The notes under the pieces are model-generated. The model was not told the origin of the DNA. It was given only the letters and a program-made list of their open reading frames with translations, and made no database searches. Shown in pieces: positions 7,821-17,749 of a stretch of 64,000 nucleotides of DNA (positions are counted from its first letter, which is position 1; every line of letters begins with the position of its first letter). Position numbers and translations under genes: made by a program. The stretch lies in contig NZ_CAJLKP010000004.1 of the NCBI RefSeq assembly GCF_905207245.1, forward strand, positions 1-64,000. Direction: 5' to 3'. The stretch comes from an uncultured Bacteroides sp. (GTDB lineage Bacteria; Bacteroidota; Bacteroidia; Bacteroidales; Bacteroidaceae).

Positions 7821-9434
7821 TTACTGTCGTTTACTTAACTTAAAGCAATCAATATCCGGTGCCCATCCGAAGTTGTTTCCCATACGGATTACGTTGTTAC
7901 CGGCTACTAAAATTACAGGAATGGTTACGGATGTTACTTTTTCTTTGTTGCTGCTATTCAGGTCTTTTATTTCTGTCTTTGTTCCATTTACAGATACTTC
8001 CAGTTTCCTGTTTTTGTCGCAGCTATAATAGATAGTCATATCATATTCGCCTCCTTTCTCACTGTACACTTCTTTCCATTCGGCAATATTTTCTTCACTG
8101 CCTCCGATATTTGATACTTTCATCTTGCCGGAACAAGCCGGAGATGCGGCATAGAATATCTGTTTAGGCTTCTTTCCCAAGTCATCATAGCAAGGCAGAT
8201 AGGCCCATTCTGCTTCATAAAGAGTCGGTTCAAGGCGCTTTTCTGCTTCCAATCTCCATATTGCAACACTATGTGGAGGAACTGATAACCGGATGCAGTC
8301 TGTCATATTTCCCAAATCCTTGCATTGTATTACATCGCGGACTTTTACCGTTCCCCCCATCTCCAGTTTTTCGAAAGGAACATCGAAATTATATACAGTA
8401 TCCGATGGATTATACAGAGCTATGGCACGCACAAGTCCCCGCTTTTGCTCAAGGTCTTTCACTAATACATATTCTTCATTCTCATGCTGTACCACGTAGG
8501 CCTGTAGTCCTAACTGATCCTGATTCAGTGCTATCAATTCTTTGTTTTTCAGTAAAGCCAATGAAGTTTCAGGAATGGTTGTCATATCGCAACCAATAAG
8601 AAGGGGCGAACTCATGATACACCACATTCCAAAATGTACTTCTTCCTCTTCCTGCTTCAATCCGCGACCGACTTCCAGCATGTCCATATCATTATAATGC
8701 CCTTCACCGGCATAAGCTGATAAATAGAGATTCTTTCGGATAATGTTCTTCACGGATTCCCAGCGGGGACGTATATCCGGACTGATGCGCCAGGAGCGCG
8801 CCATGTTTTTTGCCCAAGTACCAGGGAAAGCCCATCGGCAAATATTAATGGAAACATCGGTGCGTCCGGTATTCTTGATTGCTTCGCAAATGGTTGTGTA
8901 GCGCTTTTCTTCATCAAGCCCTAATTCTCTGCCACCGCAATAGTCTATCTTGATGAAGTCATAGTTCCATTCTTTCAGATAAAGGTCCATATCCTGCTGC
9001 TCGTGCCCGTAGAGGCCGGAGCCTATTCCGTTGGCATCATCGTCGTAAATAGAACCACAGGTGTTGTCGCCTGCATCCGAATAGATACCTGCTTTCAGAC
9101 CTAATGAATGGATGTAGTCGGATATAGGTCTCATTCCATTAGGAAAGCGTTCGGGATGTGCATGCATCTTTCCGGTTTCATCTCGCCAGCCGAAAAATCC
9201 GTCATCTACGTTTATATATAGATAACCGGCGTCTTTCAACCCATGAGCAACCAAAGCATCTGCTTGTTTCTTTATCAACTCTTCATTGATATTCACATGG
9301 TAGGTGTTCCAAGAACTCCAACCCATCAGAGGTGGTGGAAAGGATTCCGGTGTCTTTTCTTCGTGGGTTGATGTACAAGAACTTGTAGCGAGTATAAGAG
9401 CCAGAAGCCCCCCTGTCATTAAATGTCTTTTCAT
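7821..9434 (-). CDS. GH27-like alpha-galactosidase/arabinopyranosidase lipoprotein
   Basis: Lipoprotein exo-glycosidase of clan GH-D. The N-terminus has a lipobox with Cys20 (ATSSC). The (beta/alpha)8 catalytic domain starts with PPLMGWSSWNTY. The retaining nucleophile is Asp164 in FIKIDYCGG and the acid/base is Asp220 in WRISPDI; both are present. A beta domain follows (about 320-405). The last 130 residues, from YEAEWAYL onward, resemble a galactose-binding-like carbohydrate-binding module (CBM6/35 type) with the aromatic and Asn positions of that fold (GNNVIRMGNNFGWAPDID). GH27 includes alpha-galactosidases, beta-L-arabinopyranosidases and isomaltodextranases, so the substrate is left open. 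It sits between a GH2-like remnant and the GH78-like gene on the same strand. Confidence 0.9.
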   Translation of the reverse strand: MKRHLMTGGLLALILATSSCTSTHEEKTPESFPPPLMGWSSWNTYHVNINEELIKKQADALVAHGLKDAGYLYINVDDGFFGWRDETGKMHAHPERFPNGMRPISDYIHSLGLKAGIYSDAGDNTCGSIYDDDANGIGSGLYGHEQQDMDLYLKEWNYDFIKIDYCGGRELGLDEEKRYTTICEAIKNTGRTDVSINICRWAFPGTWAKNMARSWRISPDIRPRWESVKNIIRKNLYLSAYAGEGHYNDMDMLEVGRGLKQEEEEVHFGMWCIMSSPLLIGCDMTTIPETSLALLKNKELIALNQDQLGLQAYVVQHENEEYVLVKDLEQKRGLVRAIALYNPSDTVYNFDVPFEKLEMGGTVKVRDVIQCKDLGNMTDCIRLSVPPHSVAIWRLEAEKRLEPTLYEAEWAYLPCYDDLGKKPKQIFYAASPACSGKMKVSNIGGSEENIAEWKEVYSEKGGEYDMTIYYSCDKNRKLEVSVNGTKTEIKDLNSSNKEKVTSVTIPVILVAGNNVIRMGNNFGWAPDIDCFKLSKRQ

Positions 9435-9499
9435 GAATATTCTTACTTTTATGTCCGAAAGTTAATCAATTAATTTGAATTTGTATATGTCTGCCTTCC

Positions 9500-9766
9500 T
9501 TAATTCATAGCTGTCTTTAGCCGAAGGGTTCCTTTTAAATTGTTTGAAGTTACTCCCAGTTTTACTTCACCTGCTTTCCGATTACTGCGGAGGATAATTT
9601 GCATACGTCCTTGATGCATCCGTTTGGTAGTGATGCCATTGAAAAGAGCTAAAGGTACATTTACCAGAGGGGCCTTCTCCTGCACATTCTGATATTGTGC
9701 CATAATTGCACTGCCTGGAATAAGCATTGACAGTAAAGTAATAAGAATGTTTTTTATTGAGTACAT
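9500..9766 (-). pseudogene. Probable remnant of a GH2-type hydrolase: signal peptide joined to C-terminal domain
   Basis: An 88-residue open frame with an intact signal peptide (residues 1-24, ending in GSAIMAQ) followed by about 64 residues. These residues look like the last Ig-like domain of GH2 enzymes. The stretch from TTKRMHQGRM through RKAGEVKLGVTS to NLKGT aligns by eye with the region of the GH2-GH43 protein in this window that contains SPKTYKGKAM, NAGEITLNVSA and GMKGA. There is no catalytic domain. The simplest reading is an in-frame internal deletion that left both ends of a once larger secreted gene. A genuine small secreted protein is the alternative. It heads the - strand group with the GH27-like and GH78-like genes, 65 bases upstream of the former. 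Confidence 0.6.
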
Positions 9767-9980
9767 AATTATATAAAAAGATTCAAGTCGAATAAATTCA
9801 ACTGATTAATATCATATGGTTATGATTGATATTTATCATTATCCAAATGTCGGAACTTTAAGAAGGTTAGGGAATGTATTCCAGTTCAAAAAACTGTATT
9901 TTTGTACAGAAGGTACTAGCAAGCTATAAATTAGTATATGCCTGTATAATTTAGCTCATAATGGTGATGTATACACCTTA

Positions 9981-10019
9981 AACAAAAAATGAGGGCACTT
10001 TAAGCCCTCATTTTTTGTT
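9981..10019. terminator. Bidirectional terminator closing the sulfatase operon
   Basis: A perfect 16-bp stem (AACAAAAAATGAGGGC and its complement) has a 7-base loop, with built-in A and T tracts on each side. It lies just behind the sulfatase stop codon in its reading direction. It separates the ECF-type PUL from the GH2-remnant/GH27/GH78 group, so that group needs its own promoter in 9767-9980. No TAnnTTTG box could be found there on the - strand. Confidence 0.9.
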
Positions 10020-10036
10020 TGCTATTTCAATAAGTG

Positions 10037-11452
10037 TCAGAATACTTCTCCTGGCTGAGGCCAGTTTGGGGTAGGTATGTGCATCTTTTGCATTTCTAGA
10101 TCGAATTCTCTTACCATTTCCGGGTGTTTTTCTGCAAGATTGTTTGTTTCTTCCGGATCCTCTTTCAAGTTATACAATTCTAAAGGTTGGTTAGGTCTGA
10201 TGGTTACACATTTCCAATCTCCTTTTCTGGCGGCACGTTGTTTACCCGGGAATTCCCAATATAGTAAGCGGTTGTCTGTATCAACCTGTTTTCCATAAAA
10301 GAGAGGCAAGATGTTTATGCCATTGATATGTTTTGGCAAGTATGCTGTCCCCTTAGCCAATGCGGCTAATGTAGGCATTACATCAGGAAAATAGATGATG
10401 TTGTCAAGTGTCTGTACAGGTACTTTCCCGGGTTGGTTCACGATGAAAGGCACTCTGATTCCTCCTTCGTAGAGCATTCCTTTCCGGCCTTTGAAACCTG
10501 CGTTGCAATTCAAAACTTTAATGGGGGCTTGAATGGCGGCTCCATTGTCCGAGGCAAAAATAATCAGAGTGTTCTTCCGCAGGTTGAGTTGTTCGAGTTT
10601 ATCCAATAACCGTCCGATGGCAGCATCCATGTGAGTTATTAGCGAGGCGTATCGCTTGGTGTCCGGCTCCCATGTTTCTTGTCCTTCATACCATCCGGTT
10701 TGGTCAATGTTATACGGTTCATGAGGAGCATCGAATGCTAAGTAGAGGAAGAATGGGTTGTCTTTATTTCTTTGAATGAAGGCAATGGCATCATTGGTGC
10801 TCAAATCATTGTTGTGGATGCCATGTTTCCCATCTGCATTTTCAGGGATATGAATGAGCGAGTCGCCGTGAAAACGGTAATAGGGATAATAATAAGGAGA
10901 ATTGCTGTGTACGGTAGAGATAGTCCATCCATAAAACTCGTCAAATCCGCGATGATTAGGTGAGGCTTCTTTGTCGTATCCGTCCAAGTGCCATTTGTTT
11001 ACCAGGCAAGTCCGATAGCCTGCCGCACTCAGTACGGTGGCGATGGTCGTGTCTTGTTGCAACAGGTTGGCTCTTCGGACGATGGTAGAATCACCATTCG
11101 GATTTATCTTGACTCCGGCAATTCCCCCGGCTGTACACATATTATCCCTTATACGGGTATTTCCTGTGTTTTTGCCTGTCATCAATGCGCATCTTGATGG
11201 CGAACTGATGCCGCTTCCTGCATAGCATTGGTTAAACCGTGTTCCTGTTTCGGCTAATTGATCAATATTCGGAGTTTTCACATATTGATTTCCATAACAG
11301 GACAAGTCGCCATATCCCATATCATCAGCTAAGATGAAAATGATGTTCGGTTTATCAGGGCTTACTTCTCCATTCTTGTCACTGGCAAAGATTATTTGCG
11401 GTAATATTATGCCAGCAGCACATAGGCTGCTGGCAAGAAGATTCTTTTTCAT
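10037..11452 (-). CDS. Secreted S-type sulfatase
   Basis: Alkaline-phosphatase-superfamily sulfatase removing sulfate esters from a glycan in the periplasm or at the cell surface. The signal peptide covers about residues 1-23. The metal-binding motif PNIIFILADDMGYGDLSCYG is at 35-54. The active-site signature is SSPSR at 83-87, so Ser83 is the residue to be converted to formylglycine; Bacteroides S-type sulfatases need the radical SAM maturase anSME. Further motifs are KWHLDGY, the DNGAA segment and the C-terminal substrate region ending LEDPEETNNLA-like. The length of 471 residues is normal. It lies 13 bases behind SusD as the last gene of the ECF-controlled operon, so sulfated host mucin glycan or a sulfated polysaccharide is the likely target class. 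The sulfatase subfamily cannot be set by eye. Confidence 0.93.
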   Translation of the reverse strand: MKKNLLASSLCAAGIILPQIIFASDKNGEVSPDKPNIIFILADDMGYGDLSCYGNQYVKTPNIDQLAETGTRFNQCYAGSGISSPSRCALMTGKNTGNTRIRDNMCTAGGIAGVKINPNGDSTIVRRANLLQQDTTIATVLSAAGYRTCLVNKWHLDGYDKEASPNHRGFDEFYGWTISTVHSNSPYYYPYYRFHGDSLIHIPENADGKHGIHNNDLSTNDAIAFIQRNKDNPFFLYLAFDAPHEPYNIDQTGWYEGQETWEPDTKRYASLITHMDAAIGRLLDKLEQLNLRKNTLIIFASDNGAAIQAPIKVLNCNAGFKGRKGMLYEGGIRVPFIVNQPGKVPVQTLDNIIYFPDVMPTLAALAKGTAYLPKHINGINILPLFYGKQVDTDNRLLYWEFPGKQRAARKGDWKCVTIRPNQPLELYNLKEDPEETNNLAEKHPEMVREFDLEMQKMHIPTPNWPQPGEVF

Positions 11453-11465
11453 GTTTTATAGGTTG

Positions 11466-13094
11466 TTAATATAATTCGTTCTGTTTCCAGTCTCCCGATA
11501 GTTGAATTTGGTCATAAGGAATCCCAAACAGGATAGCGGCAGATGAACCCGTCCACTTCCATGTGCCGGGAGTGCCGGTGACATCGGATGCATTGCTTAC
11601 GGTCATGCCATTATTACCGGACTGAAGAGTGGGATTGAGTCCTTGTGTACGGTGGGCAAAGTGTTTTTCCATCACTTCCGTAATTCTTCCTTTCCGAACC
11701 AAGTCATACCACCTGTGCCCCTCGAAACATAACTCTAACATTCTTTCATTTTCGATGGCTATATCCATCTCTTCCCGTGTAGTGGCTGTTGTATTGGCCA
11801 GTCCGGCACGCGCCCTCACTTGATTCAGGTAGTTGGAGGCAGATTCGGGAGTTCCTGTTTCATTCAGGCACTCAGCGTACATCAACAATACATCTGCAAA
11901 GCGGTATATAATGTTGTCGTTGCCGCATGCGCAGGTTGTCATACCTTCATTCCCGAAATCGAAGTATTTCAATGTGACAGGGAGATAAGTGTATCCTTCT
12001 TGAGTTACATCCACTTCTTCGCTGGCTACCGATACATATTCATTTGTGTAAATTCCGTTATAGACTAACTTTTGGAAACGTTGGTCATTGTTGTTAGCTT
12101 TAAATTCATTGTAAAGCTCCCATGTCATCAGCATACAACTGGTGCCCTGTGAAGTGGTAATGGTCGATTTTGTCCCGTCCGGATAGATATAGGCGGGCTG
12201 GGTAGATGGCGTAGCAGCCGGAATGGAGCGTCCCATCAGCGGATTGGCCACCACCGTTGCACCATTGTTGTATTGCGCCGCAAAAATGATCTCTTTTCCC
12301 ATGGGATTATTCGAGGCATAGATTCGTAGGACATCACTTTCCAAACCAAGTCGTTCACTATTTTGATTGGCATAGGTTAGTATGTTTTCTATAGACTTTT
12401 GGGCCGAGGTGAAATCTTGTAATGTCATGTAGACATCCGCCTGCATGGTATAGGCTGCTATTTTTGTTGCCCGTCCCTTCATATTGTCGGCGGAATAGTT
12501 CTCGGGAAGGTTATTTATGGCCTTTGTCAAATCTTCTTTTATTAGGCTGTAGACTTCGTCCACGCTACTGCGTCCATAACTGTAGAGGGTGGAGTAGTCC
12601 TCAATTGGCATTTTAGTAATAGGTACCGGTCCAAAAAGCCTTACGAGCGTAAAATAAGCGTAGGCCCTGAGGAAGCTGGCCTCACCTTCGTATTGCGTCC
12701 TGTTTGCTGCAGTAGCATTGTCCAGTTTCAGGAGTACGTTGTTGCAGCGGTTTATCATATTGAAACAATGTTCCCATATCTCACTGGTGATTCCTAATGT
12801 TGCGTCCCATGTACTTTCGTTCAGGTTGATATGATCCACAGAATTGTTTTTCTTGTAGTCGTATCCTTCGTCCGTAGCCAGGCTATTGACGTAGTTGACA
12901 TTTAAGGTAATGTCCTGCAAATGATAATAACCATTGAAGAGTATATTTTGCAATTCGGTATCGTTTTTCAGATAAGTTTCCATCTGCATGGAATCGGTAG
13001 GATAGCGATCGAAAAAGTTGTCACTACAAGCAGTATAGACAAGGCTTGTCATGGAAATGATTGCAAGTGATATTAGTTTATTGAAAGTTTTCAT
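11466..13094 (-). CDS. SusD-family glycan-binding lipoprotein
   Basis: Surface lipoprotein that forms the lid of the SusC transporter and binds the oligosaccharide. Its lipobox ends at Cys23 (LVYTACSDN). The N-terminal FFDRYPTDS segment, a TPR-like helical region (EGEASFLRAYAYFTLVRLFGPVP pattern around residues 137-160) and the C-terminal RFADVLLMYAECLN, LNQVRARAGL and CFEGHRWYDLVRKGR segments are typical of the RagB/SusD family. It follows SusC by 15 bases. The length of 542 residues is normal. Confidence 0.95.
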   Translation of the reverse strand: MKTFNKLISLAIISMTSLVYTACSDNFFDRYPTDSMQMETYLKNDTELQNILFNGYYHLQDITLNVNYVNSLATDEGYDYKKNNSVDHINLNESTWDATLGITSEIWEHCFNMINRCNNVLLKLDNATAANRTQYEGEASFLRAYAYFTLVRLFGPVPITKMPIEDYSTLYSYGRSSVDEVYSLIKEDLTKAINNLPENYSADNMKGRATKIAAYTMQADVYMTLQDFTSAQKSIENILTYANQNSERLGLESDVLRIYASNNPMGKEIIFAAQYNNGATVVANPLMGRSIPAATPSTQPAYIYPDGTKSTITTSQGTSCMLMTWELYNEFKANNNDQRFQKLVYNGIYTNEYVSVASEEVDVTQEGYTYLPVTLKYFDFGNEGMTTCACGNDNIIYRFADVLLMYAECLNETGTPESASNYLNQVRARAGLANTTATTREEMDIAIENERMLELCFEGHRWYDLVRKGRITEVMEKHFAHRTQGLNPTLQSGNNGMTVSNASDVTGTPGTWKWTGSSAAILFGIPYDQIQLSGDWKQNELY

Positions 13095-13109
13095 GCTACT
13101 ACGTTATTT

Positions 13110-16100
13110 TTAAAAGTTAAAATTAAGGCCGAAAGTAAAGGTGCGTGAGATGGGATACCCACCGAAGTCCACACCATTGTTTGTGGCGGAGTTTCCCTCA
13201 TAGTTTGCTTCCACGGAATACCCCGGATATTTATCAAAAGTCCACAGATTCTGTACATTGGCACTGATGCGCAACCCCTCTATACCTATTGTTTTACAGA
13301 ACTTCTTTGGCAATGTATATCCGAGGGATATATTGCGGATACGCAGGAAGTCCGCATCATAAAGGTATCTTGTGGAGGGTCCGATATTGCTGCCCAAGTT
13401 GTTAGTACCGGCTTTGTGCGATGTACCGTTTCCGGTATTAGTTGGTGATATCCAACGCCCCAGCCCGGACTCTGCCAGCACATTGTCATCGTAGCGGTTC
13501 AGTGAGAAGGCGCGTGCTGCCGCATAAATTACATTACCGCCACATTGCCCGTCGATAGTAACAGCCAAGTCAAGGTCTTTATACTTAAAAGTATTATTCC
13601 AGCCAAAGGTGAAGTCCGGTTGATAGTTTCCTACCAACTGATAGTCATTGACGTCAATAGTACCATCTTTCTTGTAGTCTTCAAAAATTAAGTCGCCAAT
13701 GCCTTGTGTACCGTTTGTGGCATATTTGGCCAAGTCTTCCTCTGTGTTAAATGTTCCTATTACTTTGAGCATATACATGTCACCCATTGGTCGTCCTACG
13801 TAGTTCCTTATCACATTGCTCCATTTGGTACCTGCTTTTGCGTTGGCAAGTTGGTTTTGGTTATTGGCAAGCGACAGAATCTTATTGTTGTTCTTTGACC
13901 AACTGAGTGTTGTTTCCCAAGAAAATTCTCCTTTGAATGGGGTAGCGGAGACTTGAATTTCTATACCTTTATTCTCTATTTGTCCGGCATTCATGTAGAC
14001 GCTGCCTGATATACCGTTGAAGTTGGGGATATTAGCCGGCATCACGATGTCACTGGTTCTCTTATAGAAATCCACAACGACATTAAGAGCATTAAATATG
14101 CCGATGTCGAATCCTAAATCTATCTGTTTATTCTTTTCCCATCCTAACTGCCTGTTTGAATAGCCGCTGGGGTAGTAGGTAGATATGGCTGTATTGCCGA
14201 ATACCACATTTGGGTCGGAACTAATGCTGGATATCCATGCGTAGTCGTTGCCTATCTGATCATTGCCTGTCACCCCATAGCTGGCACGGAGTTTGGCAAT
14301 ATTGAGCCAGCTTATGTTTTTCATAAACTCTTCTTCCGTTAGGTTCCATGCCAATGATCCGGAGTAGAACCATCCGGCACGTTTGTCCGGTCCGAACTTA
14401 CTGGAACGGTCGCGCCGGACAGAACCCGAAAAAACGTATTTATAGTTATAGTCATAAACTACACGTGCAAACATGGCATCGAACACATAGTTTGAGTAAT
14501 TGGAAGACCCTGTCCACAGTGCCGCGCCGTTTACATTGGTGATGGATGTATTGTTATAGGCGATAGGGTTATCGGAGTCTGTCCGATCATCCTGCTGCAC
14601 ATCAAAGTCGCTATTGTATTCGAAGTCATATCCAATCATGGCATTCAAGTGATGCTTTTCGTTGAACATGACATCGTAAGTCGCCGTAGTAGACCAATAG
14701 GTGTTATAGCCGAAACCGGACATACGATAGCCATCAATGCTGGTTAAATCAGGTGTAGATTTGTTGCCTGTGTACTTCTTGCCCAGCAGATAAGCGGATT
14801 GGTAGTAGTCTTTCTTGGCAGAGTTGGTTGTGAAGTTTATCGATGAGCGCAATGTCAATCCCTTAATAGGCTTCACTTCAAGATAAGCATTGGACATCGT
14901 GCGGATGGACCATGCGTCATTCCGATTTTCCATCAAATTCGCAACGGGATTTCGGAGTTGATTATTGAGGCCTAAGCCGGCATAATGCTGTGCTATTTGA
15001 GTATAATCCCCATTAGGCTGATAAACAGGAAGTATAGGTGGCATTGATAATGCTTGGGCGATTACACCTGTTACATCTTCGGTATTTCCACCTGTTGGCT
15101 GCTGAATGCGTTTCTTACTATAAGTCGTGTTCAAGTTTACGCCAAGTTTTACCTTTTTGGATAGATTAGCTTCAAATCCTCCTTTTATTCCCGTTCTGCG
15201 ATAGTAAGAGTTCAGTAAAATACCATCTTCGTTTTGGTAGTTTGCAGAGAAGTTGTATTTCAAGGTTTCTGTTCCTCCTGTTATAGTGGTGTTACCTCTA
15301 TAATTCAGTGCATTGCGGAAGATGGCATCCTGCCAGTTCGTATTCGTATAGTTTCCGCTCTCTCTCATCTGAACCAGTTGAGGAAAGTCTTGAATGGTTC
15401 CGTTGTTTGTACGGGCTTCAATAATCATATCCATATAGTCATTGGCTTCGAGTACATCTACATAGCTTTGAGCTTCGCTCCATCCCACCTGTGTGGAGAA
15501 ACTAACTTTGGCTTTTCCTGTTTGACCTTGTTTGGTAGTGACAATAATTACGCCGTTACCTGCCTTGGAACCATAGATTGCAGATGAAGCCGCGTCTTTC
15601 AATATTTGGATGTCGGCAATATCCGCAGGGTTGATGTTGTTGAAAAGTTCTGCGTCTGTTGTCGGGTAGCCGTCAATGACGAATAGAGGGTCGTTTCCGC
15701 TATTGATAGAGCCGGAGCCACGAACGCGAATAGCCGGTGCGGCACCCGGTTCACCACTGATTTGTTGTAAAGTGATGCCTGATGACATACCTACAAGACT
15801 TTGCGATATATTCGATGTCGGCATATCAGAAATCTTTCCACCTTTTACAGTTGAGATTGCGGTGGATACCGAACGTTTCTGTATGGCACCATAGCCTACT
15901 ACCACTACCTCGTCCAGCGTCTCAGTGTCTTCTTCTAATACAATAATAAGTTCTTGGTTTTTGTCTGCGTTGATTTCTTGTGTGATATAGCCTATATAAG
16001 AAATGATTATCGTTCCTTGGCTGTTCAGTTGCAGACTAAAGTTTCCGTCAAGGTCAGAGACTGTACCGTTTGCAGTTCCTTTTTCAATGATTGTTGCACC

Positions 16101-16535
16101 GGTAATAGGAATACCGGCTTTGTCTTTCACAACTCCCTTTATTTTATTGGCCTGCTGATTACCTTCTCCTGCCTTTGCCTTACTCATCAGCATGATGTTC
16201 TTGCCTTCCATGGCATAATAAATATCAGTTCCTTCGAACACTTTATTCAGCACTTCGGCCACCGATTTGTTCTCTGCATTTACCTGAACAGTGCGTTTCA
16301 GATTGATTTCGTTCACCTTGTACACGAACAAATAATCTGTCTGCTTTTCTATCTCATGGATAACTTTATCTGTCGATATCTTATCTGCCACAACAGTCAC
16401 TTTCATCGTCTGGGAATAAGTTACTGTGGCAAAGGCAGTTCCGACAAATATAAACAAGATTAAGGCTGTGATTTTCATAATATGGAATAAATGTTTAATT
16501 TCTACAATAGATTCCTGATACAATATATTTTTCAT
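13110..16535 (-). CDS. SusC-family TonB-dependent transporter with STN signalling domain
   Basis: Outer-membrane glycan importer that also signals to the FecR anti-sigma factor. Domains in order: an N-terminal extension and signal peptide, with the hydrophobic core near residues 20-42; an STN domain (about 45-115) for trans-envelope signalling; a carboxypeptidase-D-like domain (about 132-205); a TonB-box-like DEVVVVGYG at 208-216; a plug (about 220-335) with the RVRGSGSINSGNDPLFVIDGYP and AIYGSKAGNGVIIVTTK segments; and a 22-strand barrel to the C-terminal FTFGLNFNF. An ATG at residue 20 is an alternative start that still leaves a good signal peptide. The STN domain fits the neighbouring sigma and anti-sigma genes. 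The length of 1141 residues is normal for this class. Confidence 0.96.
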   Translation of the reverse strand: MKNILYQESIVEIKHLFHIMKITALILFIFVGTAFATVTYSQTMKVTVVADKISTDKVIHEIEKQTDYLFVYKVNEINLKRTVQVNAENKSVAEVLNKVFEGTDIYYAMEGKNIMLMSKAKAGEGNQQANKIKGVVKDKAGIPITGATIIEKGTANGTVSDLDGNFSLQLNSQGTIIISYIGYITQEINADKNQELIIVLEEDTETLDEVVVVGYGAIQKRSVSTAISTVKGGKISDMPTSNISQSLVGMSSGITLQQISGEPGAAPAIRVRGSGSINSGNDPLFVIDGYPTTDAELFNNINPADIADIQILKDAASSAIYGSKAGNGVIIVTTKQGQTGKAKVSFSTQVGWSEAQSYVDVLEANDYMDMIIEARTNNGTIQDFPQLVQMRESGNYTNTNWQDAIFRNALNYRGNTTITGGTETLKYNFSANYQNEDGILLNSYYRRTGIKGGFEANLSKKVKLGVNLNTTYSKKRIQQPTGGNTEDVTGVIAQALSMPPILPVYQPNGDYTQIAQHYAGLGLNNQLRNPVANLMENRNDAWSIRTMSNAYLEVKPIKGLTLRSSINFTTNSAKKDYYQSAYLLGKKYTGNKSTPDLTSIDGYRMSGFGYNTYWSTTATYDVMFNEKHHLNAMIGYDFEYNSDFDVQQDDRTDSDNPIAYNNTSITNVNGAALWTGSSNYSNYVFDAMFARVVYDYNYKYVFSGSVRRDRSSKFGPDKRAGWFYSGSLAWNLTEEEFMKNISWLNIAKLRASYGVTGNDQIGNDYAWISSISSDPNVVFGNTAISTYYPSGYSNRQLGWEKNKQIDLGFDIGIFNALNVVVDFYKRTSDIVMPANIPNFNGISGSVYMNAGQIENKGIEIQVSATPFKGEFSWETTLSWSKNNNKILSLANNQNQLANAKAGTKWSNVIRNYVGRPMGDMYMLKVIGTFNTEEDLAKYATNGTQGIGDLIFEDYKKDGTIDVNDYQLVGNYQPDFTFGWNNTFKYKDLDLAVTIDGQCGGNVIYAAARAFSLNRYDDNVLAESGLGRWISPTNTGNGTSHKAGTNNLGSNIGPSTRYLYDADFLRIRNISLGYTLPKKFCKTIGIEGLRISANVQNLWTFDKYPGYSVEANYEGNSATNNGVDFGGYPISRTFTFGLNFNF

Positions 16536-16587
16536 ATATTTGCATTACTAATTTTAGGTTTATACTTAAGATTATTAGGGAAAAGCA

Positions 16588-16638
16588 GTCAATGCATAAT
16601 TGACTTATCCATGGGATGGTGTTGGCGCACTGTCCCAT
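16588..16638. other. Two small inverted repeats in the FecR-SusC gap
   Basis: The 153-base gap should hold the ECF-sigma-dependent promoter for SusC. It contains a GTCAAT/ATTGAC inverted repeat with a 5-base loop (16588-16604) and an ATGGGA/TCCCAT inverted repeat with inner GTG/CAC pairing (16611-16638). Neither has a T tract that would make it a terminator. Their role is unknown; promoter operator or mRNA leader structure are both possible. Confidence 0.4.
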
Positions 16639-16688
16639 TTCTTTTTATTCGGGGTGTGTTACTTCATAGGCAAAATTGTATTAGAGGG

Positions 16689-17633
16689 TTAATTAATGGT
16701 GATTACATTCTTCTCGTCATCTTTTTTGTAGGTGAATTTATTATTCAGCTTTAATACCTTTAATACATGTTCAACCCCATCTCCGGTTCTAAACTTGCCG
16801 GTATAGCGATTGTTCAGTATTTTAGTATTGTTTACAACGATGTCAACTCCATAATATAGCTTTAGCTTTTCCAGCATATCCTTTACGGATACGTTATTGA
16901 AGCAAATAAGGCCTTCGCGCCACAAGAAGTGGTCCGGGTCTTTAATCCGTTCTTTAATCAGCCGGTTTTCTTTCAAACTGGCCATTGTATTCGGTTCCAA
17001 CTTCATCCCATTCATGGTAGCACCAGGGCTTAAGATTTCTACTGCTCCTTCCAGCAGTGCTGTTTCCCAGATACTGTCTGTTGCATACGCCATTACATTG
17101 AATTCTGTACCCAATACCTTGACGCTGCATTTGTTTGTTTCTACAATGAAAGGTTGTTCTGTATTCTTAGTCACTGCAAAGTAGCCTTCACCGTCCAGCT
17201 TCACATTTCGGATATCGCCGGTAAAGTTTCCCGGAAAAGTCAATGTACTCAGCGAGTTCAGCCATACTTTAGTGCCGTCTGCCAACATGAGTTCGGCTCG
17301 TTGTCCGGCAGGTACGTGTATGGATTGAAGTGATTCACTTTGCTCTATAGAATGTTTTTCGAACCAAAAGTGTGTACCCAGTAGAATGACTGCAAATATT
17401 GCTGCGATTTTTGCCGCTTCTATCCATAGTGTGCGCAATGAGAATATCTTCTTGGGTTGCCTTTTCTCTTCTGCAATCGGTGCTGTGCGCCATAATGCAA
17501 TGTCATACAACTTGCGTTGTGCCATGTATTCACGCATATTCTCCGGGCTTTCTTGCATCCATTCGGTGACGTGCTGCTTTTCGGCTTCGGTGGCATTGCC
17601 GGATATATATTTCTGGAGTAATTCAGTATTCAT
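16689..17633 (-). CDS. FecR-family anti-sigma factor
   Basis: Inner-membrane protein that holds the ECF sigma factor and releases it when the STN domain of SusC reports glycan import. A cytoplasmic N-terminal sigma-binding region (about residues 1-65, with GNATEAEKQHVTEWM) precedes one transmembrane segment (about 72-89). A periplasmic FecR domain follows (about 105-200, VPAGQRAELMLADGTKVWLN and LDGEGYFAV). A C-terminal STN-interacting domain (DUF4974 type, about 240-314) ends the chain. The length of 314 residues is typical. It lies between the sigma and SusC genes, the usual Bacteroides order. Confidence 0.95.
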   Translation of the reverse strand: MNTELLQKYISGNATEAEKQHVTEWMQESPENMREYMAQRKLYDIALWRTAPIAEEKRQPKKIFSLRTLWIEAAKIAAIFAVILLGTHFWFEKHSIEQSESLQSIHVPAGQRAELMLADGTKVWLNSLSTLTFPGNFTGDIRNVKLDGEGYFAVTKNTEQPFIVETNKCSVKVLGTEFNVMAYATDSIWETALLEGAVEILSPGATMNGMKLEPNTMASLKENRLIKERIKDPDHFLWREGLICFNNVSVKDMLEKLKLYYGVDIVVNNTKILNNRYTGKFRTGDGVEHVLKVLKLNNKFTYKKDDEKNVITIN

Positions 17634-17749
17634 GCTTTATGCTATTTTATATATTAACGACTAAGTAGAAGACAACCCTAAATGGAGATTGAAAAAAATG
17701 AAAGAAATCTCATTTTTGCACTCTGGAATGACGTAGAAACACGGGGATT

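Noticed and set aside
9897..9904. TATTTTTG promoter-like box on the + strand
   Set aside because: The genes around it are all on the - strand, and the strong terminator follows; no product is expected.
16535..16542. Perfect TATATTTG on the + strand
   Set aside because: No gene starts downstream on the + strand; it overlaps the start of the opposite SusC gene, so it is probably chance.
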